Notes under the pieces: generated by a model
The model's input: the letters and a program-made list of their open reading frames with translations, nothing else
The model's database searches: none
What the model was told of the DNA's origin: nothing
Position numbers and translations under genes: made by a program
Assembly: GCA_026417715.1 (NCBI GenBank)
Contig: JAOACU010000030.1
Coordinates: forward strand, 1-15,680
Direction of reading: 5' to 3'
Source: Anaerolineae bacterium
GTDB lineage: Bacteria > Chloroflexota > Anaerolineae > UBA4142
Length of the DNA: 15,680 nt
Shown here: piece by piece, positions 1-5,229 of the stretch
Position numbering within the stretch: the stretch's first letter is position 1
Layout: each line of letters opens with the position of its first letter

Positions 1-894
1 GCGACGATGAGGGCGTTCCGCGACTTTCTCAATCGCGAAGGTTTCACCGAAATTCAATCGCCCAAACTTGTAGCATCGGCGACAGAAAGCGGCGCGAATG
101 TGTTTGCGGTGGAATACTTTGGCAAGCGCGCGTTTCTCGCGCAATCGCCGCAATTCTACAAGCAAATTATGGTCGGCGTGTTTGAGCGCGTGTACGAAGT
201 GGCGCCCGTCTTTCGCGCCGAGCCACACGATACGACGCGTCACCTCAACGAGTATGTCAGTCTCGATGTGGAGATGGGGTTTATCGAAAATCATTTTACT
301 GTGATGGGATTGCTCGCGCGTTTACTGCGATACATTCTAGCGTACCTTGCGGAGTACAACGCGACCGAGTTGGAATTGTTGAGTGTGCAAATGCCGCGCG
401 CACCAGAGACGTTCCCGCACATTCATTTTCGCGACGCGCAACAACTCATCTATGAAAAATACGGCGAAGATTGTCGCGGCGAACCCGACCTAGCGCCACA
501 GCATGAACGTTGGTTGGGCGAGTGGGCGCGCGCGACGTACGATTCCGATTTTCTCTTCGTCGTTGGTTATCCAATGTCCAAGCGACCGTTCTACACGCAT
601 CCCGATCCCAACGATCCACAATATTCCTACTCGTTCGATTTGTTGTTTCGCGGCGTCGAACTCGTGACGGGCGGACAACGTTTGCATCGTTACGATGATT
701 ATCTTGCCGCGCTCGCGCGCGCGCGTTATCCGCTCGAACCGTTTGCGTACTATTTGGAGGCGATGAAGTACGGAATGCCACCGCACGGTGGTTTTGCGAT
801 TGGCTTGGAACGCTGGGTGACGCAACTGTGTGGTCTAGCGAATGTGCGTCAAGCCACACTCTTCCCGCGCGATACGCATCGGCTTACGCCGTGA
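1..894 (+). CDS. aspS: Aspartyl-tRNA synthetase, archaeal/non-discriminating type (5' end cut by the window edge)
   Basis: This is a cytoplasmic class II aminoacyl-tRNA synthetase that charges tRNA-Asp, and in non-discriminating forms also tRNA-Asn, with aspartate. The frame is open from base 1, so the gene starts outside the window. The 297 visible codons are the catalytic domain, and the N-terminal OB-fold anticodon-binding domain (roughly the first 130-150 residues of a protein of about 430) is missing. Visible marks are the motif 1 region (EGFTEIQSPKL), the motif 2 stretch FRAEPHDTTRHLNEYVSLD, the archaeal-type signature KRPFYTHPDPNDPQYSYSFD, GVELVTGGQRLHRYDDY, and motif 3 GGFAIGLERWVTQLCG. 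The short form without the bacterial insertion domain separates it from E. coli-type AspRS. Residues that decide tRNA specificity lie in the missing domain, so non-discriminating activity is inferred from family only. It ends about 190 bp before the LysM/M23 gene, in a repeat-filled gap. Confidence 0.93.
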   Translation, partial: ATMRAFRDFLNREGFTEIQSPKLVASATESGANVFAVEYFGKRAFLAQSPQFYKQIMVGVFERVYEVAPVFRAEPHDTTRHLNEYVSLDVEMGFIENHFTVMGLLARLLRYILAYLAEYNATELELLSVQMPRAPETFPHIHFRDAQQLIYEKYGEDCRGEPDLAPQHERWLGEWARATYDSDFLFVVGYPMSKRPFYTHPDPNDPQYSYSFDLLFRGVELVTGGQRLHRYDDYLAALARARYPLEPFAYYLEAMKYGMPPHGGFAIGLERWVTQLCGLANVRQATLFPRDTHRLTP

Positions 895-901
895 GGACGA
901 A

Positions 902-1066
902 GGCTTGCCCTGAGCAAAGGCGAAGGGACGGAAGATTTTTGATTTTTGATTTTCGATTGGCGATTTGCGATTGATAATGTAATCGGCAATCGAAAATCGG
1001 CAATCGCAAATCTTTGCGAAATTCGCGTCAACGCATCTGAACGAATGTGTGATTCGTTGAGGCGAT
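902..1066. repeat. Intergenic cluster of dispersed palindromic repeats
   Basis: The gap between the AspRS and M23 genes is almost wholly repeat. A short motif (CTTGCCCTGAGCAAAGG, from 904) comes first. It is followed by AT-rich near-tandem units of the GATTTTTGATTTTCGATT type. These form an inverted repeat whose 12-bp outer arms are 962-973 (GATTTGCGATTG) and 1001-1012 (CAATCGCAAATC). At 1019-1066 is a short copy of the palindromic element also found at 4166-4251 and 9603-9676, with arms AAATTCGCGTCAAC and GTTGAGGCGAT. No convincing promoter for the downstream gene was seen. Confidence 0.75.
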
Positions 1067-1087
1067 GTCTAAACCAAAATCGGAGCG

Positions 1088-2554
1088 ATGCGCTTGTTTC
1101 GTAACTCGATAGTGAAATACCTGATCGTGCTGATCGCCGCGCTTGTCGCGTGCAGTGCGCCAACACAATTCCCCAACGATTCCTCACCACCCGCGCTCAC
1201 CAAAATTGCCGTTGTGGTCACATCTACGCCGATGTGGACACCAACGCCTCCTGCCGCGACGATTCTGGAACGCTACACGGTGCGCGCGGGCGATACGCTC
1301 GGCGCGATTGCCGCGCGCTATGATGTCTCGATTGACGAGTTGATGCGCCTGAACGGACTCACCAATCCCAACACGTTGCACATCGGACAGGTGCTCAAAG
1401 TGCCTGTCATCGTCACGCGCGGCGCGCCCGGCGAAAAACTCTTGCCCGATTCCGAAGTCGTTTACAGCCCCGCGTACGCTTCGTTCGATGTGAACGCGGT
1501 GGTCAATCAATTCAACGGCTATTTGGCGACGTATCGCGAACGCGTGGAAGGCGAGATGCTCACGGGCGCGCAAATCGTGCAACTCGTTGCCGAGCGCTAC
1601 AGTGTGGGACCGCGCGTGTTGCTCGCGCTCCTCGAACATCAAAGCGGCTGGGTCACCAACACCGCGCTCGCGCCAGAACGCGTCACGTATCCGCTGGGAA
1701 TGACCGAGCGGCAAGGATTGTTCTTTCACCTGAGTTGGGCGGCGAATCGTTTGAACGAAGGATACTATGGCAAAATCACCGGCCGCCTCGGCGCGTTTCG
1801 ATTGAAGGATCGCACACGCGTACGACTCGCGGCGAATGCCAATCCTGGCACCATCGCGATTCAAAATGTGCTCGCGCAACTGTACGGTTGGGACGCGTGG
1901 CAACAGCACATTAGCGACGCTGGATTCATCGCGACGTATCGTCGCTTGTTTGGTGACCCACAGCAATTTGCCATCGAGCCGTTGATTCCACCTGATTTGA
2001 AACAGCCGCCGTTGCGTTTGCCTTGGAGCGATGGCGAATTGTGGTACTACACCGGCGGACCGCACAGCGGTTGGGGCGATCTTGCCGCGTGGTCGGCGGT
2101 AGATTTCACGCCGAACGACATCGCGGGAAGTTGTTGGGTGTCGCGTCGTTGGGCGGTTGCCGCTGCAGCGGGCAAAGTGATTCGCGCGGAACGTGGGCGC
2201 GTGATGCTGTCGTTGAGTCACAACGATTTTCAGGGACAAGGTTGGGTGTTGTTGTATTTGCATATCGCGACGACGGGACGCGTGGGAGTAGGTTCGATAG
2301 TGAACGCGGGTGATCGCATCGGGCATCCTTCGTGTGAGGGTGGCGAAGCCGAGGCGAGTCATTTGCATTTCGCGCGTTTGTACAATGGTCAATGGATCGG
2401 CGCGGAAATGTTGCCGTTCGTGCTTTCGGGCTGGACGATTTTGCCGGCGGAGCAAGCGTACGATGGCAGAATGACACGCGGCGGAGAATTGCGCGAGGCG
2501 TGCAATTGTCGCGATAATGCGCGGAACGCGCTCATCGCGGACGCGGGGAAATGA
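1088..2554 (+). CDS. LysM and M23-family (LytM-like) exported lipoprotein
   Basis: This is a 488-residue exported envelope protein, probably a peptidoglycan-active hydrolase or a regulator of one. Residues 1-22 form a lipoprotein signal ending in LVAC, with Cys22 the lipidation site. A Thr/Pro-rich spacer leads to a LysM domain (about 64-107, YTVRAGDTLGAIAARYDVS), which binds N-acetylglucosamine polymers. Residues about 155-280 look lysozyme/SLT-like (LLALLEHQSGW, Glu183), but this is only a resemblance. From about 320 there is an M23 peptidase domain with GGPHSGWG, AVDF (Asp339) and SHLHFA (His425, His427). The usual HxxxD zinc motif is altered: Trp335 stands four residues before Asp339, so His326 of GGPH may take its place. 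The start codon has GGAG just upstream at unusually short spacing. It faces the secreted gene at 2610, with a 16-bp perfect hairpin between the stops. Confidence 0.85.
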   Translation: MRLFRNSIVKYLIVLIAALVACSAPTQFPNDSSPPALTKIAVVVTSTPMWTPTPPAATILERYTVRAGDTLGAIAARYDVSIDELMRLNGLTNPNTLHIGQVLKVPVIVTRGAPGEKLLPDSEVVYSPAYASFDVNAVVNQFNGYLATYRERVEGEMLTGAQIVQLVAERYSVGPRVLLALLEHQSGWVTNTALAPERVTYPLGMTERQGLFFHLSWAANRLNEGYYGKITGRLGAFRLKDRTRVRLAANANPGTIAIQNVLAQLYGWDAWQQHISDAGFIATYRRLFGDPQQFAIEPLIPPDLKQPPLRLPWSDGELWYYTGGPHSGWGDLAAWSAVDFTPNDIAGSCWVSRRWAVAAAAGKVIRAERGRVMLSLSHNDFQGQGWVLLYLHIATTGRVGVGSIVNAGDRIGHPSCEGGEAEASHLHFARLYNGQWIGAEMLPFVLSGWTILPAEQAYDGRMTRGGELREACNCRDNARNALIADAGK

Positions 2555-2570
2555 ATCGAGGGGCTGAGGT

Positions 2571-2605
2571 CAGACCTCACAGGTCTCCAAGACCTGTGAG
2601 GTCTG
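2571..2605. repeat. Perfect hairpin repeat between convergent genes (CAGACCTCACAGGTCT family, copy 1)
   Basis: The arms 2571-2586 (CAGACCTCACAGGTCT) and 2590-2605 are perfect reverse complements around a 3-nt loop. The element fills the 55-bp gap between the stops of two convergent genes. No T-run follows on either strand, so it is a poor classical terminator, though it could protect both 3' ends or stall polymerase. Diverged copies lie at 5108-5140 and 14297-14330. Confidence 0.85.
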
Positions 2606-2609
2606 GATT

Positions 2610-3689
2610 TCACTGTCCTAACGTAACGCCACCACCAGTGATGTTGAACTGATAACTTTTGGCGACGGGTTCAAAATTGGTGACTTGGATGAAAAAGGTG
2701 CCGCGCATCGGAAAGTCACCTGCCCACACCAAATCATTCGAACCGCGCGGGGCAGTGCCCACACCAACGGGTGTGCCATCTACGATGTAGCGCAACACTT
2801 GTTCGGTAGTGTACACGCGGAACTGGAGTTTCAATTCGTTTCCGCCGGGAATGCGGATTTCGATTTTGGAACGATCGCCCGCGTAATCGAACGCGAACCA
2901 GCGTTCGGAATTTCCCGGAATCGTGTAGGTGCGATTGTTGACGACGTAGAACGCGTTCGTCCACCAATCGTTGACAACGGGTGCTGGTGTTGGTGAGGGT
3001 TGTGCCTGTGGTATGGATGGTGATGGTGTCGGTGGCGGCGTAGCAGTCGCGGGCACGATCACAATGACGATGGACTGCGGTGTGGGGGTAATCGTCGGCG
3101 TAAGTGTCGCGCTGGGTGTCGCAGTCGGAAAAGGTGTGAGTGGCGCGCGCAATGTGGCAATCGCCGGGTACAAGAGTGCTTGCATCACATCAATCGTGGG
3201 CGAAGGCGCAACGCGCGTCGGAAGCGGGGTAGGCGCGGCGGGCTGTGGGCGCGGCACAAAACTGGGTCCAGTGATGGAAATCAGGAAGGGTTGCCACGTG
3301 GAAGTGGGATTGATGACTTGGAGGAAATAGGTGCCACTTCCTGCAAACGCGCCTCGCCACACCAAATCGGGTGAATCCTTGGGCGCGGTGCCGCGTCCAA
3401 TCGGGTTGCCCACACTGTCCGTGCCGATTTGATCGGGCGCATACACGTTAAAAAGCAAGCGTTTGGCTTGTCCCTCGTAGAGAACGATTTCGATGGGCAA
3501 GCGAATCTCGTTCAAATCGAATTTGTACCACAACTGCGTTTCGGGAGGAATCACGTGCCATTGATTGTCAACATACAGCGCCGCTTTGGGATGTGTGTTG
3601 ATCGGACCTTGGGCGAATGCATTCGTCCAATTCAAAACGACCAAGCCAACCAGCACAACTACTGTGACAAGCATCAACTTGATCTTCAT
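2610..3689 (-). CDS. Secreted protein with two copies of a beta-rich (PPC-like) domain
   Basis: This is a 359-residue exported protein of unknown role. The start is the ATG at 3689, preceded by AAGGAGGAGA (3691-3700). An in-frame start at 3947 would translate a mobile element and was rejected. Residues 1-26 are a signal peptide ending AFA-Q. Residues 37-144 and 246-359 are two copies of one domain, each showing a Y/F-V start, W-F/YKFD, a RLxF/QFRVY strand, the shared GxGTAP-DLVW-G/AG-F and GT(Y/F)F(L/I)QV. The pattern resembles bacterial pre-peptidase C-terminal (PPC) beta-sandwich domains. They are joined by a linker of about 100 residues rich in Pro and Thr (145-245), suited to spacing domains at the cell surface. 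No catalytic motif is visible. A substrate- or surface-binding role is a guess. A promoter lies at 3919-3947. Confidence 0.8.
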   Translation of the reverse strand: MKIKLMLVTVVVLVGLVVLNWTNAFAQGPINTHPKAALYVDNQWHVIPPETQLWYKFDLNEIRLPIEIVLYEGQAKRLLFNVYAPDQIGTDSVGNPIGRGTAPKDSPDLVWRGAFAGSGTYFLQVINPTSTWQPFLISITGPSFVPRPQPAAPTPLPTRVAPSPTIDVMQALLYPAIATLRAPLTPFPTATPSATLTPTITPTPQSIVIVIVPATATPPPTPSPSIPQAQPSPTPAPVVNDWWTNAFYVVNNRTYTIPGNSERWFAFDYAGDRSKIEIRIPGGNELKLQFRVYTTEQVLRYIVDGTPVGVGTAPRGSNDLVWAGDFPMRGTFFIQVTNFEPVAKSYQFNITGGGVTLGQ

Positions 3690-3754
3690 TTCTCCTCCTT
3701 GAAGGTGCGACTGCCGATGGGACTGTGAGGCGTGCCGCGAAACTTTGCCACGTT

Positions 3755-3865
3755 GTAACTGCTCAGGTTTGCCACAGAGAGGACACAGAGAACACAGAGG
3801 AATAAGGATATCTCTGTGATCCCTGTGTGCTCTGTGGCTAAAATTCAGTACGGCTGAGTAGTTAC
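3755..3865. mobile_element. MITE-like insertion with 12-bp inverted ends and 8-bp target duplication
   Basis: The 111-bp element has ends GTAACTGCTCAG (3755-3766) and CTGAGTAGTTAC (3854-3865), which are inverted repeats with one mismatch. The flanks are perfect 8-bp direct repeats, GCCACGTT at 3747-3754 and again at 3866-3873, as expected for a transposition target duplication. The interior is itself a long imperfect palindrome of CACAGAG-type units between GCCACAGAG (3771) and CTCTGTGGC (to 3834). There is no coding capacity, so movement would need a transposase supplied in trans. It sits in the 5' leader of the secreted-protein gene, between its promoter and ribosome site. Confidence 0.78.
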
Positions 3866-3880
3866 GCCACGTTTTTCTAA

Positions 3881-3898
3881 CCAACACTGATGTGTTGG
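3881..3898. other. Small stem-loop near the 5' end of the minus-strand leader
   Basis: The arms CCAACAC (3881-3887) and GTGTTGG (3892-3898) enclose a 4-nt loop. It lies just after the predicted transcription start of the secreted-protein gene (promoter 3919-3947), so it would form near the mRNA 5' end and might stabilise it. No T-run follows. Confidence 0.45.
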
Positions 3899-3918
3899 GA
3901 TGCTCGATGGTTGGCTCT

Positions 3919-3947
3919 AGTCTATCATTCACGCGACGAAAAGTCAA
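3919..3947 (-). promoter_or_regulatory. Predicted sigma-70-type promoter of the secreted-protein gene
   Basis: On the minus strand, TTGACT (3942-3947, five of six consensus bases) is followed by a 17-bp spacer and TAGACT (3919-3924, four of six). Transcription would start near 3912, leaving a leader of about 220 nt that contains the 3755-3865 insertion. Confidence 0.55.
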
Positions 3948-4020
3948 GGTGTACTTTGGGGCGGGTTAGGGTTGGTGCAAAGTCTATTGACGGGCGAATG
4001 AATTCACACCAACTACCCGA

Positions 4021-4093
4021 AGCCGACCTGCGCCGGCTAATTTAGCCCGCGAAGGCGGGCTTGGGGTCGTTGTTGCGGCGACTTCGAGTCGCC
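4021..4093. repeat. Pair of short hairpin repeats in a gene-free stretch
   Basis: Two hairpins lie in the divergent gap. AGCCCGC (4034-4040) pairs with GCGGGCT (4045-4051), and GGCGACT (4077-4083) pairs with AGTCGCC (4087-4093). They resemble short dispersed palindromes and do not match a terminator. Nothing else is visible between about 3950 and 4113. Confidence 0.55.
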
Positions 4094-4113
4094 AACTCCG
4101 ACTTGCGCGCATC

Positions 4114-4142
4114 TTGCCTTGTGCGCACAAAGCGCGTATACT
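4114..4142 (+). promoter_or_regulatory. Predicted promoter with a 12-bp palindrome in its spacer
   Basis: TTGCCT (4114-4119) and TATACT (4137-4142) are separated by 17 bp. The perfect palindrome TTGTGCGCACAA (4119-4130) lies between the two boxes, where a bound repressor would block RNA polymerase. The downstream gene is the molybdopterin oxidoreductase at 4326, so the leader would be about 175 nt. The promoter is a motif match, and the operator role is inferred. Confidence 0.55.
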
Positions 4143-4165
4143 GTAAACGCGAGATAATCATTTGT

Positions 4166-4251
4166 AAATCGCCTCAACGAATGAGCAACGAATAAACGAA
4201 TGAGAGCCGCACCGATTCGTTTATTCGTTCAGTATTCGTTGACGCGAATTT
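4166..4251. repeat. Palindromic dispersed element, longest copy
   Basis: This 86-bp near-palindrome has ends AAATCGCCTCAAC (4166-4178) and GTTGACGCGAATTT (4238-4251). Its arms are built from repeated ACGAATAAACGAAT-like units and would fold into an imperfect stem of over 30 bp. Related copies are at 1019-1066 and 9603-9676. It lies in the leader of the downstream gene. No flanking target duplication was found. Confidence 0.75.
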
Positions 4252-4282
4252 CCCAAGGCAAATCTCAACGTCTAGGTGAGTC

Positions 4283-4300
4283 GGTGATCGTTGGATCACC
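4283..4300 (+). other. Leader stem-loop just upstream of the ribosome site
   Basis: GGTGATC (4283-4289) pairs perfectly with GATCACC (4294-4300) around a GTTG loop. It ends 12 nt before the AAGGAG ribosome site at 4313-4318. It does not cover that site, so any effect on translation is uncertain. Confidence 0.4.
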
Positions 4301-4325
4301 ATAACTTTTGACAAGGAGAATACGG

Positions 4326-4952
4326 ATGGATAATCCACTCGATAAAGTGTTGCGTTTGAAACGCGCGCAACCCAAACGACCTTTCGATTCCAAAGCCGGA
4401 CGCTTGCCGCCGGGACAATATCTCACCGATAAATTTCCGGTGTTGCACTATGGGAGCATACCGCCGTTCGATCCCAAGACCTGGGATTTCAAAATCTGGG
4501 GCTTGGTCGAGAATCCGATCCGTTTGACGTGGGACGAATTTTTACAACTTCCCACCAAGCGCATCGTCACCGACATTCATTGCGTTACGCGTTGGAGCAA
4601 GTTCGATACGGCGTGGGAAGGGGTGCCTTGGTCGTGGGTGATGGAAAACGCGCGTCCCAAGCCCGAAGCCAGATTCGTGATGGCGCACTGTGAGTACGGT
4701 TTTACCGCCAACGTTCCGCTCGATGAAATGTTAAAAGACGAAAACGTACTCCTCGCATACAAGTACGACGATAAACCACTCGATCCTGAACACGGCTACC
4801 CGTTACGCCTGTTGGTGCCGCACTTGTATTTTTGGAAATCGGCAAAATGGTTGCGCGGCATCGAGTTTATGGCAGAAGACCGCGCGGGCTTTTGGGAGAG
4901 TTACGGCTATCATATGCGCGGCGATCCTTGGAAAGAAGAGCGGTTTGGATAA
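4326..4952 (+). CDS. Molybdopterin-dependent oxidoreductase, sulfite-oxidase fold
   Basis: This 208-residue protein consists essentially of the molybdopterin-binding domain of the sulfite oxidase/MsrP superfamily (COG2041 type). The cofactor-ligating cysteine is visible as Cys86 in DIHCVTRWS. Other family marks are WDFKIWGLVENP, the TWDEFLQLP segment, WEGVPW, AHCEYGFTANVPL, HGYPLRLLVPHLYFWKSAKW and a final GFWESYGYHMRGDPW. There is no Tat or Sec signal, no haem domain and no dimerisation domain, so it is probably cytoplasmic with an unknown substrate and electron partner. The start was set at the ATG at 4326 because AAGGAG (4313-4318) sits 7 nt before it. The in-frame TTG at 4308 would place the ribosome site inside the coding region. 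It appears to be monocistronic. Confidence 0.88.
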   Translation: MDNPLDKVLRLKRAQPKRPFDSKAGRLPPGQYLTDKFPVLHYGSIPPFDPKTWDFKIWGLVENPIRLTWDEFLQLPTKRIVTDIHCVTRWSKFDTAWEGVPWSWVMENARPKPEARFVMAHCEYGFTANVPLDEMLKDENVLLAYKYDDKPLDPEHGYPLRLLVPHLYFWKSAKWLRGIEFMAEDRAGFWESYGYHMRGDPWKEERFG

Positions 4953-4980
4953 TCCCATTGATGATGCAAGTGCTTGGGTA

Positions 4981-5186
4981 TGCCACAGAGAACACGGGGA
5001 ACACAGAGAGATTCTTTACTTCGATCAAACAAATGACATTGCTCTGTGCCCTCTGTTTTCTGTGGCTAAAACTGCTCGCTCTTGGGTAGAAAACGGAATG
5101 GCTTGTTCAGACCTCACAGGTCTCCGAGACCTGAGGTCTAGAAACCCCTTTCTACCCAAGAGCGATCTCTTGTTCCCCAAGAGCGA
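4981..5186. repeat. Nested repeats: CACAGAG-type palindrome plus an inverted repeat enclosing a hairpin
   Basis: The stretch before mutS is a stack of repeats. From 4981 to about 5066 lies a CACAGAG palindrome related to the interior of the 3755-3865 element. An 8-bp direct repeat CTTGGGTA stands on either side, at 4973-4980 and 5081-5088. A 17-bp perfect inverted repeat follows, TCGCTCTTGGGTAGAAA at 5076-5092 against 5149-5165. It encloses copy 2 of the CAGACCTCACAGGTCT hairpin (5108-5140, with one arm 2 bp shorter). Part of its right arm, CCCAAGAGCGA, recurs at 5176-5186. No promoter for mutS could be picked out. Confidence 0.7.
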
Positions 5187-5229
5187 ACCAATTTGCGCCA
5201 CACCAAGAATTGCGTTATTATTCCTCGCG

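Noticed and set aside
1184..2455. Long minus-strand open frame (about 423 codons) opposite the M23 gene
   Set aside because: It is a shadow of the real gene: Arg/His-rich, with no family signature and no ribosome site, while the plus strand encodes LysM and M23 motifs.
3690..3947. N-terminal extension of the secreted protein (86 residues)
   Set aside because: It would translate the 3755-3865 insertion and remove the signal peptide from the N-terminus. A strong ribosome site marks 3689.
4143..4325. Molybdenum cofactor riboswitch in the leader of the molybdopterin enzyme
   Set aside because: The leader is mostly the 4166-4251 dispersed palindrome plus one 7-bp stem. The multi-helix Moco motif was not recognisable.
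4308..4325. TTG start for the molybdopterin oxidoreductase
   Set aside because: The AAGGAG ribosome site would fall inside the coding sequence. The ATG at 4326 is correctly spaced from it.
4945..5229. N-terminal extension of MutS by 95 residues
   Set aside because: The extra codons only translate the CACAGAG and CAGACCTCACAGGTCT repeats. The normal MutS start motif begins at 5230.
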